Shown in pieces: positions 7,748-16,041 of a DNA stretch of 26,128 nt; position 1 is the stretch's first letter; each line of letters opens with the position of its first letter. The notes beneath the pieces were generated by a model that saw nothing but the letters and a program-made list of their open reading frames with translations, was not told the origin of the DNA and made no database searches. The DNA lies in NCBI GenBank assembly GCA_002721895.1, contig PBLV01000061.1:1-26128 (forward strand). The letters run 5' to 3'. The position numbers and the translations under genes were made by a program. The DNA is from Verrucomicrobiales bacterium. Its GTDB lineage: Bacteria; Verrucomicrobiota; Verrucomicrobiae; Limisphaerales; UBA1100.

Positions 7748-8538
7748 TTGAATTCCGCAACCTTGTAAAAAAATTCGGCGACCTCGTGGCAGTCGACCAC
7801 ATCAACCTGACGGTCAAGTCAGGCGAATTCTTTTGCGTGCTCGGCCCCAATGCCGCCGGCAAAACCACCTCCATCAAGATGCTCACCGGTCTCATCCGAC
7901 CCACCGAGGGGCAGGTTCGAGTGTGTGGCTTTGATGTTCAGGAAGAGCCCGTCGAGGTGCGCAAACGTCTGGCCTATGTGCCGGACTTTCCGTTCCTTTA
8001 TGACAAGCTTACCCCGCTGGAATTCTTCCGGTTCACCGGCCGGCTCTTTGGCATGGAGGAAGACCTGATGGACAATCGCACGCGGGATCTCATCCCGCGT
8101 TTCAGTCTCGATCCCTACATCGACCTGTCCATTGAAAGCCTGTCCCACGGCACACGGCAGCGCATTGCCATCGTCTCCGCGCTCATGCATGCCCCGGATG
8201 TGTTCGTGCTCGATGAGCCGATGGTTGGGTTGGATCCCCATCACGCCCGGGTTCTCAAGGATGTTCTGCGCGAACGCGCCACCGCGGGCATGACAGTCTT
8301 TCTCTCCACGCACCAGCTTAGTGTCGCCGAGGAAATGGCCGACCGCATCGGTATTATCCACAACGGTCAACTGATTGCCGCCGGCACCAAGGAGGATCTG
8401 CGCGAACAAGCGGGCAACGACGGCGCTCTGGAAGACACTTTCCTGGCCCTGACCCGCGAGGATGAAAGTACGGTGGAGACCCAGATGCGCCAGCTCCATC
8501 AGGAACGAGGCCCAGAGACAGCTCCTATCGGCGACTGA
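7744..8538 (+). CDS. ABC transporter ATP-binding protein
   Basis: This 264-residue cytoplasmic ATPase powers the permease encoded 5 bases downstream. Walker A is GPNAAGKTT (34-42), the signature is LSHGTRQR (133-140), Walker B is VFVLDEP (153-159) with catalytic E158, the D-loop is GLDP and the switch His is H190 (STHQ). The usual Q-loop glutamine is not present: the segment reads YVPDFPFLYD, with D81 at the expected place. Such PD-x-P variants occur in some ABC-2-type exporter ATPases, so the protein is probably still active. The overall pattern (one ATPase, an ABC-2-like permease, no binding protein) indicates an exporter. Its start overlaps the preceding stop by 4 bases. The cargo is unknown. 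Confidence 0.95.
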   Translation: MIEFRNLVKKFGDLVAVDHINLTVKSGEFFCVLGPNAAGKTTSIKMLTGLIRPTEGQVRVCGFDVQEEPVEVRKRLAYVPDFPFLYDKLTPLEFFRFTGRLFGMEEDLMDNRTRDLIPRFSLDPYIDLSIESLSHGTRQRIAIVSALMHAPDVFVLDEPMVGLDPHHARVLKDVLRERATAGMTVFLSTHQLSVAEEMADRIGIIHNGQLIAAGTKEDLREQAGNDGALEDTFLALTREDESTVETQMRQLHQERGPETAPIGD

Positions 8539-8543
8539 TTATC

Positions 8544-11500
8544 GTGGAACCCAACCGCTCGCCTCTGCTCCTGCTCCTTTCGCTGCATCTCAAGCAGCTC
8601 TGGCGCAAGCTGCGTGATGCCAACGAACGCTCCGGCTCCTTGACGTGGCTGATCGTAGGCTTCGTGGCCACCTATCCCATCATCGCCATGTGGCTGTTCA
8701 GCCGCGGCCTTCGCAAGCTCAACGCTGTCCAAGGCATCGGCCCCGTGCTCATCGAGGAACTCGTTTTTCTCCTCTTCGCGTTCCTGTTCATGATGCTCCT
8801 CTTTTCCAACGTCGTGGTCGGCTACACCAACTTCTTTCGCAACAAGGAATCCGTCTATCTTTTCACTCTGCCCATTCCCGCCAGTGGAATTTTCCGGTGG
8901 AAATTCATCGAATCCACCTGCATCGCATCCTGGGCGTTCCTCCTGCTCGTCGCCCCATTGCTGGCGGCCTACGGAATGCAGCAAAAAGCGGAATGGCACT
9001 TTTATGTTTTAACCCCCATTCTCGTTGGCCTGTTTATTATTCTGCCCGCTGTGCTCGGGTGCTGGACCGCCATCCTCCTAGCGCGGCACTTGGACCGGAA
9101 GCTGTTTCAGATCGGCGGCGTGCTGGTGGCCATTACCATCGTCCTCGCGCTTCGGGCCTATCTGCAGCCCGAGGTTGTGGCCGATGAATCCCTCATCATC
9201 ACCGCTGGCGAAGAGCGCTCCCGCCTGCTGGCCAAGACCCGGTTTGTCCAGTTTCCTTTCATGCCCAGCTACTGGCTCTCCCGATCCGTCTCCGAGTGGA
9301 AGGATGGCGTCTATGACCTGTCCGTGTTTTATCTTCTGGTTCTCCTCAGCAACGTACTCTTCTTCGGTTTCCTCGGCTTCACCCGGACGGGGAAATATTT
9401 CTACAGCGCCTTGTCCACCACCCTCAGTCGCGGCAGCCTAGTCGCCAACTGGGCCCAACTAATCCGTCACGGTGGACGCGCTTGTGCCGGGTTAACCCTC
9501 CTGAGTTTTTTCCTTCCTTACCTGTCGCTACAGGACGCCCTCAACTCCGCCCGCAATGAAATGACCCGGCTCGGCGACACCAAGCAAAACCCTGTGATTT
9601 CCAACCGGGCCGATTGGCCCACACTCCGCGCCACTTCCCCCCGTGCCTACGAGTTCTCCTCCCAGTTGACCGCTGCGTTCGACCAGCTTGCTTTGAACAT
9701 CGGTCCTCAGGGACTTGGCCACCTCGGTGCCCAGCCCGGGCAGATTAAAGGCGTCCGGCCCGCCTTTACCGGCCTGCCTCAACTTGTGGATCAACACCTC
9801 GGCTTCGTGGACCTCAAGCCCGTGGACGCAGAGTTTAGCCTTCGCATTCGGGATTACTTCCAAGCCAATCTATCCGGCCTCGCGCTGGCCCTTGGCGCCA
9901 CGCCCATCACCAAGCCCCTGCGTCTCCAGCCGGTTCCGCGGCCTGTGATCACCGCCGCCGCCATCTCTCCTGATGGACAGCATGCCGCCGCCGCTTGGCC
10001 CGGCCACCTCGCCCAATTCCAGCCGGACGCAGGCGATTCCTTAACGCCTGTCCAAACCCCATTTCAGATCGTCACCGCCATGCAATACAGCCCGGACGGA
10101 AAAACCCTTGCCTTGGCTGGCATCACGCATGAAGGACAGGGGCGCATCCAATTCCGCAAACCCACTGGGGAAATAAAGAGGGATCATCCAGTCCCGGCCA
10201 CCGCGCTTTGTGCCGCCTATTCACCCGATGGCTCCACTTTGGCCGTGGGCCTGGCCAATGGCTCCACCCTGCTGCTCCCCACTCAAGGAGACGGTGGATC
10301 CCGTGAATTTCAGCATGATGATGATCGAATTTCCGGCCTCGCATGGAGTCCGGATGGAAACCAACTCGTGGTCACCGGCCTGAAGAGCGAGGCCCACATC
10401 ATCGACCTTGAAAATCCGTCCGACCCAAGCCACCTGTTCGTAGACGCTGACATCGTTTCCCTGCACGACGGCCAACGACTCTTGACCGGCCAAAAAGTGC
10501 AAAACCTCACAACCCGCCTTCCCCATCAGGACGAGCAAATTGCCCGGGCACCCCGCGAAAAATATGACACCGCCGCACAAACCGGCGATATCTACGCCAT
10601 GGCCACCCTGCCCGGCCACGAACGCTTCGCCGTTGCCGGTGATTTCCCTGGGGCATACCTCATCCAGACAGACACACTTGAACCCGTGCAGCAAATCCCC
10701 GGTCGGCCCAATGACTTGAATACCGCCGTCAGTCTCAACGCCAACGGCGAGCGCCTCATTCTGGGCAGCCGCGATGGCCTCGTGGAAATCCATGACCTTT
10801 CCGGCAGCACGCCACGCCTGGTGCGAACCCTTCAGGTGGAAAATCCGCCACCGCCCGATTCCATCGGGCCGTCCCGTTCATTGCTCTTTCTCATTCCCGT
10901 CACCGCGCTCGCCGCCCTCGTGGCCAACCGGCCCGCCGTATACCTAATCGGCGGCCTTATGCCCTTTGCCATTATAGCTTGGATTTTTGCCCCCGCTCAG
11001 TCCATGCCGGCTTCCTCCCTTTGGGGTATTGGGTTGTGGCTCGCTTTGCTTGGCGGCACGGGGCAACTCGCCTCCCTCACATCCTTCTGGGAAACCTCTG
11101 CCAAGAGTGTCGAGACCCGCAAGCAGGAGCGTTTCCGCCACGGCCCTCTCGATCGGCTTTCCGGATGGCTCCCCCTCATCTCCCCAGACACCCGGGCCTT
11201 GCTCCTCAAGGACATCCGCGTCTTTTGTCGGGACACCGCCCAATGGGGCCAATCCTTGATGCTGTTTGGCATCCTCGGCCTTTACTTCATGAACATGCAC
11301 TACTTCACCCAGAAGCTTTCCAACTTCTGGATCTATGTGATAACCTACATGAATTTCGCCGTCTGCGCACTCAACCTCGCAACCCTCACCACCCGCTTTG
11401 TTTACCCACAATTTTCACTGGAGGGCAAACGCGTCTGGATCATCGGCCTAGCTCCTATGGGGTTGGTTCGTGTAGTACTCGTCAAGGTCGGCCTAGCCAC

Positions 11501-11915
11501 GGCCATTTCCCTGCTGGTCACTCTCCCGCTCATTTGGCTTTCCTGCCACATGCTGGATTTGCCCATTCGCCAAACCCTGTACTTCATCTTTGCCATTACC
11601 CTAATGGCCCTCACTCTCAATAGCCTCGCCGTCGGCATGGGCGTTCTTTATCCCAATTTGAAGGAGGATAATCCCAGCAAAATCGTCAGCGGATTTGGCG
11701 GAACATTTTGCCTCGTGCTCAGCTTCGTCTACATCGGCGCCTGCATCATGTTTCTAGGCATGGCCTCGCCATGGGGCTCGCCATGGCACCTCTTGGGAAT
11801 GCCCCCTCTGGAAAAGCGCCTCGTGGCTTTTGGAGGATTTCTGCTCCTCTCTCTTTCCCTCGGACTATTCCCGCTCCTACATGCAAGGGATAAAGTCACA
11901 AAAATGGAGCACTAA
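8544..11915 (+). CDS. ABC-2-type exporter permease with embedded WD40-like propeller
   Basis: This 1123-residue protein starts at GTG 8544, 5 bases after the ATPase gene. Residues 33-280 hold about six membrane helices. Residues from about 885 (RALLLKDIRVFCRD) to the end hold six more and include the exporter-like segment FSLEGKRVWIIGLAPM. Between them lies a block of about 550 residues: one helix (~314-330), a soluble region (~331-465), a propeller (~465-770) with blades ISPDGQ (474), YSPDGK (~514), YSPDGS (559) and WSPDGN (601), then three helices (~780-845). Counting helices with the positive-inside rule puts the propeller outside the inner membrane. Ordinary exporters of this type (PF16949-like, from memory) have only a short cytoplasmic linker here. 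No frameshift or stop interrupts the frame. The role is presumably export, with the propeller binding cargo or an envelope partner. Confidence 0.88.
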   Translation: MEPNRSPLLLLLSLHLKQLWRKLRDANERSGSLTWLIVGFVATYPIIAMWLFSRGLRKLNAVQGIGPVLIEELVFLLFAFLFMMLLFSNVVVGYTNFFRNKESVYLFTLPIPASGIFRWKFIESTCIASWAFLLLVAPLLAAYGMQQKAEWHFYVLTPILVGLFIILPAVLGCWTAILLARHLDRKLFQIGGVLVAITIVLALRAYLQPEVVADESLIITAGEERSRLLAKTRFVQFPFMPSYWLSRSVSEWKDGVYDLSVFYLLVLLSNVLFFGFLGFTRTGKYFYSALSTTLSRGSLVANWAQLIRHGGRACAGLTLLSFFLPYLSLQDALNSARNEMTRLGDTKQNPVISNRADWPTLRATSPRAYEFSSQLTAAFDQLALNIGPQGLGHLGAQPGQIKGVRPAFTGLPQLVDQHLGFVDLKPVDAEFSLRIRDYFQANLSGLALALGATPITKPLRLQPVPRPVITAAAISPDGQHAAAAWPGHLAQFQPDAGDSLTPVQTPFQIVTAMQYSPDGKTLALAGITHEGQGRIQFRKPTGEIKRDHPVPATALCAAYSPDGSTLAVGLANGSTLLLPTQGDGGSREFQHDDDRISGLAWSPDGNQLVVTGLKSEAHIIDLENPSDPSHLFVDADIVSLHDGQRLLTGQKVQNLTTRLPHQDEQIARAPREKYDTAAQTGDIYAMATLPGHERFAVAGDFPGAYLIQTDTLEPVQQIPGRPNDLNTAVSLNANGERLILGSRDGLVEIHDLSGSTPRLVRTLQVENPPPPDSIGPSRSLLFLIPVTALAALVANRPAVYLIGGLMPFAIIAWIFAPAQSMPASSLWGIGLWLALLGGTGQLASLTSFWETSAKSVETRKQERFRHGPLDRLSGWLPLISPDTRALLLKDIRVFCRDTAQWGQSLMLFGILGLYFMNMHYFTQKLSNFWIYVITYMNFAVCALNLATLTTRFVYPQFSLEGKRVWIIGLAPMGLVRVVLVKVGLATAISLLVTLPLIWLSCHMLDLPIRQTLYFIFAITLMALTLNSLAVGMGVLYPNLKEDNPSKIVSGFGGTFCLVLSFVYIGACIMFLGMASPWGSPWHLLGMPPLEKRLVAFGGFLLLSLSLGLFPLLHARDKVTKMEH

Positions 11916-11925
11916 CCCAATATAA

Positions 11926-11951
11926 TGTGGCTATATCTACTATTAGCCACA
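11926..11951 (+). terminator. 8-bp perfect stem after the permease gene
   Basis: TGTGGCTA and TAGCCACA pair around a 10-base loop, starting 11 bases past the permease stop. There is no T-run after it, so it may be a weak terminator, an mRNA-stabilising hairpin or a leader structure of the next gene. A TATAAT sequence (11921-11926) abuts the left arm. Confidence 0.4.
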
Positions 11952-11960
11952 AGATATGCT

Positions 11961-11989
11961 TTGACAAACTGTCCTCTGCCCCCTTAGCC
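11961..11989 (+). promoter_or_regulatory. Possible promoter before the coiled-coil gene pair
   Basis: A perfect TTGACA (-35-like) at 11961-11966 is followed after 17 bases by TTAGCC, a poor match to a -10 box. It lies immediately before the ATG at 11997. If used, the transcript would be nearly leaderless, which would fit the lack of a Shine-Dalgarno there. The support is a single good hexamer only. Confidence 0.22.
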
Positions 11990-11996
11990 TTCTGGC

Positions 11997-12626
11997 ATGT
12001 CCTCTTTGGATGGATCAGGATTATTGGAGGAGGATTTCCCCGCGGCGGGCCATGCCACTCCCAAGCGCGCGGTGCATCCCGAGCGCGAGGAATTGGACAC
12101 GCAATCGGTGGATCTGCAGAAGCGGATCACCGACCTCAGTCGCGAACTGGAGAATGTCGAACGCGAACGGACCTCAGTTGAGGAATCGCGGCGGCGTTTC
12201 TCGGAATTTGAGACAGGACGCGATGAGATGCTGGAGGAGCTGACCCGCGGTCTGGGATTGCTTGAGGAAGCCGAGCACGATGCCCGCCGGGACGCTGAGC
12301 AAATGGGACGCACCATCACCGACATGCGGAAAGCTCTGGGCAAAGTGGAGGAACTGGAGGATGTCGATACCAATCAGGATGACTGGAAGGTGCGGCTGAC
12401 CCGAAACCTCACAATCATCGAGAATGCCCGCATGGAGATCAACTCGGCCAAGCTAAGATGGCCCCTGCTGACTGAAAACTCCGAGGATCAAGGCTCCAGC
12501 GAAAACCTCGCCTCCCAAACCGTGGCGGAGCACAGCTTTGGCCATTACTGCCTCATGGGTTTGGCGTTCACATGGCCCCTCGTGCTGCTTGGCGCAGCCA
12601 TCTTCGCCTATCTTCTTTTCAAATAA
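11997..12626 (+). CDS. Coiled-coil protein with C-terminal membrane anchor
   Basis: I do not recognise a named family. The 209-residue protein has a charged heptad-rich coiled coil at about 32-125 (for example LQKRITDLSRELENVERER) and a more polar linker. One membrane helix lies at 184-207, near the very end (FTWPLVLLGAAIFAYLLFK). It therefore looks tail-anchored, with the coiled coil in the cytoplasm. The ATG at 11997 has no clear Shine-Dalgarno. It precedes by 12 bases a second protein of the same plan, and follows the ABC permease by 81 bases. The pair may scaffold the transporter or another inner-membrane complex; this is inference from architecture and position only. Confidence 0.8.
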   Translation: MSSLDGSGLLEEDFPAAGHATPKRAVHPEREELDTQSVDLQKRITDLSRELENVERERTSVEESRRRFSEFETGRDEMLEELTRGLGLLEEAEHDARRDAEQMGRTITDMRKALGKVEELEDVDTNQDDWKVRLTRNLTIIENARMEINSAKLRWPLLTENSEDQGSSENLASQTVAEHSFGHYCLMGLAFTWPLVLLGAAIFAYLLFK

Positions 12627-12638
12627 ACCAGGTGCCCG

Positions 12639-13139
12639 ATGGCATGGGGACGTAAAAAGCAACGCAGTTCGGAAAGACGCGCCAGCGAGTTTGATGACCG
12701 CATCGCCACGTTGCAGCGGGAAATCCAAAAGCTTCAAACCGTTCTGGACGAAGGCGATCCTCAAGGCGTTCGCGAAGCCCTCAAGGAAACCAAGCCCGCC
12801 CGCCGGAAACGCAAGGTCACCCCCCCCGAGGAATTGAATCTCACTCGTCCCCGGCCTGTTGAACCACGCCGCGAGCATCCCGGACTGTACAATGCCCAAG
12901 GCGTTCGCAAGTTTGACCTTGCCGGCGCATGGGAACGGATCACGGGACGAATTGCCGATGAGCAGCCGGCGCCCGGCACCGAGACGCGGCTTTACACCTT
13001 CATCCCCGGTGAGACACTGGACGGCCAGCCCGCCTTGGGCATCGAAAAACGCAAGGCACGGAACCGGTTCATTTTTCTGTTCCTCATTTTTCTGGCCGTT
13101 CTCTGGAGCGTGCTCACGCTCCTGCTGCCTCAGCTCTAG
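12639..13139 (+). CDS. Small tail-anchored protein with short coiled coil
   Basis: This 166-residue protein opens with a very basic stretch (GRKKQRSSERR), followed by a short coiled coil at about 16-37 (FDDRIATLQREIQKLQTVL). A Pro/Arg/Lys-rich linker (52-80) follows, then an unassigned segment of about 60 residues. The C-terminal membrane helix is at 144-163 (FIFLFLIFLAVLWSVLTLLL). The start ATG at 12639 has AGGTG a few bases upstream, and the gene lies 12 bases after the previous coiled-coil gene, so the two are surely one transcript. The shared plan (cytoplasmic coiled coil, single C-terminal helix) suggests partners. No homologous family is recognised. Confidence 0.8.
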   Translation: MAWGRKKQRSSERRASEFDDRIATLQREIQKLQTVLDEGDPQGVREALKETKPARRKRKVTPPEELNLTRPRPVEPRREHPGLYNAQGVRKFDLAGAWERITGRIADEQPAPGTETRLYTFIPGETLDGQPALGIEKRKARNRFIFLFLIFLAVLWSVLTLLLPQL

Positions 13140-13180
13140 TGGCTCTTGCCAAACAGGTTTTGCAATCCTAGTCTTTCTGT

Positions 13181-13651
13181 ATGGCCCAAACCATCTCCAC
13201 GCCTCTGGGAAAATTCCACGCCCACTTTTCACCCCGTGGCTTGGCACGGCTTCATTTTCCCGGCGACACATCCGCCACGAAAAACAAAACCGCGCCGTGC
13301 ACCGCAGCTTGGACGCGTCAAACCCGCAACGCCTTGGTGGACATCCTGAAGGGGAAGACCCCGAGCAAGCTGCCTCCCCTCGACCTCTCCTGCGGGACGC
13401 ACTTTCAACAAAAACTTTGGCACGCCCTGCTGCGCATCCCCGCTGGCAAGACCCGATCCTATGGGGAACTGGCTGTTTCCCTGCGCCGGCCAAATGCCGC
13501 CCGGGCCATTGGCCAGGCCTGCGGTGCCAACCCCATCCCCGTGATCATTCCCTGCCACCGGGTCCTAGCCACCAACGGCGGGTTGGGTGGCTTCTCTGGC
13601 GGCTTGGGATGGAAGGAGAAACTCCTCCAGATAGAAGGACACATGTTTTAA
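13181..13651 (+). CDS. ogt: Methylated-DNA--protein-cysteine methyltransferase
   Basis: This 156-residue cytoplasmic suicide enzyme transfers alkyl groups from O6-alkylguanine (and O4-alkylthymine) in DNA to its own cysteine. The active site is PCHRV with C125, in the context GANPIPVIIPCHRVLATNG typical of Ogt/MGMT. R108 (AARAIGQA) matches the arginine finger and Y94 (TRSYGELA) the conserved tyrosine of the DNA-binding helix-turn-helix. The C-terminus GGFSGGLGWKEKLLQIEG is also canonical. The N-terminal domain is short, so it is an Ogt-like form without an Ada regulatory domain. Its stop codon shares TTAA with the stop of the convergent LOG gene. It is probably unrelated in function to its neighbours. 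Confidence 0.95.
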   Translation: MAQTISTPLGKFHAHFSPRGLARLHFPGDTSATKNKTAPCTAAWTRQTRNALVDILKGKTPSKLPPLDLSCGTHFQQKLWHALLRIPAGKTRSYGELAVSLRRPNAARAIGQACGANPIPVIIPCHRVLATNGGLGGFSGGLGWKEKLLQIEGHMF

Positions 13652-14670
13652 TAGTTGTTTAAAACGCCAATCAGTTCGCGCAATCGCGCGTAGCTCATCC
13701 GGTCAAACCCCATCGTGATGCGTGGCAGGTCCAGACAGTCGTTGTCCTCCTGTTCATCCGGAGATGGTTCTGCACCACGGATGGGTTCCCCCGTGATGAT
13801 GTCCCCGAAATCCTCATTCAAGGCCTCCAAGGCCGAGCTTGAGGGCGCGTTCTGCAGCCGGATAACCAGTTCGCCCCGCACAAAACGATAGGAGTGGAAG
13901 TTGCGGTAAAACCGAGCCACCCATTTCACGGCTTCCGCCGGGTCGTCCGTCATCTTCCATAAGTTCAGGTCCTCCGGTGAAATCAGGCCGTCGCGCAACA
14001 GATGTTCGCGCACATGCCGTTCCCATGTTTTCCAGTAGGTACCTCCCGGCTTGTCGATCAACGCCAGCGGCATCAGCTGGGCCTTGCCTGTCTGCATCAG
14101 TGTCAACGTTTCGAACGCCTCGTCCTGTGTGCCGAAACCGCCGGGGAACAGCGCCACCGCGTGCGAATGCCGCAGGAATGTCAGTTTGCGCGTGAAGAAG
14201 TATTTAAAGTTGATGAGTTTCTTGTCGTGCTCGATGACCGGGTTGGCACCCGCCTCCCAAGGCAGGCGGATGTTGGCTCCAAAACTCATCTCCGAACCCG
14301 CGCCTTCATTGCCCGCCTGCATGATGCCCGGCCCCGCGCCCGTGATCACCATCCAGCCCTCCTCAGCACACAGGCGCGCGAACTCCACCGCCTGTTGATA
14401 CTCCACCTTGTCCGGGCTTGTGCGCGCGGAGCCGAAAATCGTCACCTTTCGACGGTCGGCATAGGGCTCGAACAAATGAAACGCGTACCTCAGTTCGCGC
14501 ACGGCCGTCTCGATGATCCGCGCATCCCCACGATGTTCCACGTCGTGCAACAGCTTCAGTGACTGCTCCACCAAGTTTTCCACCAAGTCGGCATTGTGAC
14601 CGCCACCCTTGAACTCAATTAACTCGCGAATTTTCCCCCGCAATTCCTCACGGTTTTCCCGGCTGCTCAT
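13648..14670 (-). CDS. LOG family protein (Rossmann-fold nucleotide-binding)
   Basis: This 340-residue cytoplasmic protein carries the LOG ("lysine decarboxylase-like") signature: FGSARTS at 79-85, ITGAGPGIMQAGNEGA at 109-124, the R161-K162 pair and PGGFGTQDE at 176-184. Known LOG enzymes are phosphoribohydrolases that release bases from nucleoside 5'-monophosphates, and they make cytokinins in some organisms. In most bacteria the true substrate is uncertain. The protein has about 75 extra N-terminal residues and about 100 extra C-terminal residues relative to minimal LOG proteins (about 190), so it belongs to the long type. The ATG at 14670 is chosen over an upstream TTG because AGGA lies at a good distance before it. 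Confidence 0.9.
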   Translation of the reverse strand: MSSRENREELRGKIRELIEFKGGGHNADLVENLVEQSLKLLHDVEHRGDARIIETAVRELRYAFHLFEPYADRRKVTIFGSARTSPDKVEYQQAVEFARLCAEEGWMVITGAGPGIMQAGNEGAGSEMSFGANIRLPWEAGANPVIEHDKKLINFKYFFTRKLTFLRHSHAVALFPGGFGTQDEAFETLTLMQTGKAQLMPLALIDKPGGTYWKTWERHVREHLLRDGLISPEDLNLWKMTDDPAEAVKWVARFYRNFHSYRFVRGELVIRLQNAPSSSALEALNEDFGDIITGEPIRGAEPSPDEQEDNDCLDLPRITMGFDRMSYARLRELIGVLNNY

Positions 14671-14725
14671 GCCCCATCCTAGTCCATGACCCTCCCGCCA
14701 GCCAGCCAATGCGAGTAGACTCCAT

Positions 14726-14753
14726 AAAAAAAGCCGGGGCGAATACCCCGGCC
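14726..14753 (-). terminator. Rho-independent terminator of the sugar dehydrogenase operon
   Basis: Read on the minus strand, GCCGGGG, a 6-base loop and CCCCGGC form a perfect 7-bp GC-rich stem followed directly by seven T residues. This is a textbook intrinsic terminator placed 20 bases past the stop codon at 14773. It closes the long minus-strand block and separates it from the LOG gene that starts at 14670. Confidence 0.93.
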
Positions 14754-14772
14754 ATGTTCAGTGAATGAGCAG

Positions 14773-15972
14773 CTACTTTGCTTCCAGCCGGTAAATTTTG
14801 CCCTCAAATCCCAGCAGGTACATTTCTCCCGCCGCGTCCTCAGCAAAGCTGGCCACCAGACGAATCGGGTTGGGGCCAATAACCTGTGCGTATTCCGTCA
14901 CCGTTTCGCCGTTGTAGCGCATGGCCCAGACTGTTCCCTGCTTGTAATCACCATAAACATACGCCCCCTGCAGGGCTGCGATCTTTTTCCCGCGATAAAC
15001 GTAGCCGCCCGTGATGCTCAACCCGTGGCTGTGTTTGCTGAACTTGCTTTCCTTGGCCAGCGCGGGCTGATGGGGATACTCGATCACCGGATCCAGATAT
15101 TTGCCTTCATGCTTAAAAGAAGTGGTCTTCCATGGATGCGCCGCCTCGCGGACCCGCCATCCGTAGTTGCCGCCCTTCACAATCAGGTTCACTTCCTCCC
15201 ACTTGTCCTGACCCACATCACCAGCCCACAACTGACCTGATGCACGGTCAAAGCTCATTCGCCAGACATTGCGCAGACCGTAAGCCCAGATTTCGCCACG
15301 AGCATCCTTTTTGCCCACAAATGGATTGTCCGCGGGGATTCCGTAGGGCAATGAACCCGTTTGAGTGTCCACATCAATTCTCAGGATCGTGCCTAGCAGT
15401 GTGGTCAGGTTTTGCGCGTTGTCAAAAGGATCATCCCGTTTGCCGCCGTCACCGTGACTAATGTATAGCTTGCCATCCGGACCGAACAGGATACAGCCGC
15501 CGTCATGATTCCAGAACGGCCGCAAAATCGTCAGCAGAATCTTCTCGCTGGACAGGTTAATCGCGTTTGGATTGTCCTTCGAAACCGTGAACTCGCTCAC
15601 CACGCTCCGCAGTGGTTCATGTTGCGAATAAAAAACGTAAAATTTACCGTTGTCCGAAAATTTCGGGTGAAAGGCCATTCCCAGCAGCCCTTCCTCATCC
15701 TTTTGGTAGGGCTTGCGCTTGGTGATATCAAAGAACACCTCCGTCGAGTCGCCATCCGAATTTTTGGGCAGAATGTGGATTTTGCCCTGTTGCTCCATCA
15801 CAAACGTCCGTCCGTCGGCCAGTTGTTCCAGCCAAAGCGGCCGCTTAAACTTCAGGTTCGAGTAAGCGTTGACCAATTTCAACTGCGGCAAACTTGCCGC
15901 CTGAATGGTCGAAAAAACCATCAGCGCCAGAAACGCCAACACCGCGCGGGTGGAGAAAAGAAAGGACTTCAT
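14773..15972 (-). CDS. PQQ-dependent-type sugar dehydrogenase (glucose/sorbosone dehydrogenase family)
   Basis: This 399-residue exported propeller enzyme has a clear signal peptide (residues 1-25, AVLAFLALMVFSTIQA). Family segments appear in order: LWLEQLADGRTFVMEQQG, GLLGMAFHPKFSDNGKFYV, NHDGGCILFGPDGKLYISHG, RNVWRMSFDRASGQLWAGDV, GQDKWEEVNLIVKGGNYGW and a final VYGDYKQGTVWAM. Members bind PQQ and oxidise aldose sugars in the periplasm; cofactor and substrate are not proven by sequence. It is the last gene of the minus-strand block, 69 bases after the fused dehydrogenase/diheme gene, whose central domain is its paralogue. It lacks a heme domain, so electrons would have to go to a separate acceptor, possibly the heme domains of the neighbour. 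Confidence 0.93.
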   Translation of the reverse strand: MKSFLFSTRAVLAFLALMVFSTIQAASLPQLKLVNAYSNLKFKRPLWLEQLADGRTFVMEQQGKIHILPKNSDGDSTEVFFDITKRKPYQKDEEGLLGMAFHPKFSDNGKFYVFYSQHEPLRSVVSEFTVSKDNPNAINLSSEKILLTILRPFWNHDGGCILFGPDGKLYISHGDGGKRDDPFDNAQNLTTLLGTILRIDVDTQTGSLPYGIPADNPFVGKKDARGEIWAYGLRNVWRMSFDRASGQLWAGDVGQDKWEEVNLIVKGGNYGWRVREAAHPWKTTSFKHEGKYLDPVIEYPHQPALAKESKFSKHSHGLSITGGYVYRGKKIAALQGAYVYGDYKQGTVWAMRYNGETVTEYAQVIGPNPIRLVASFAEDAAGEMYLLGFEGKIYRLEAK

Positions 15973-16041
15973 CGCCCGGATTCAAGGACGCCCCGCCCCG
16001 AATGTCAACCGCGCAAATGCCGCGCAGCCATTGGGGCCACG

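Noticed and set aside
14671..14709. TTG-initiated extension of the LOG-family gene
   Set aside because: The ATG at 14670 has an AGGA at suitable spacing, and the extension has no support.
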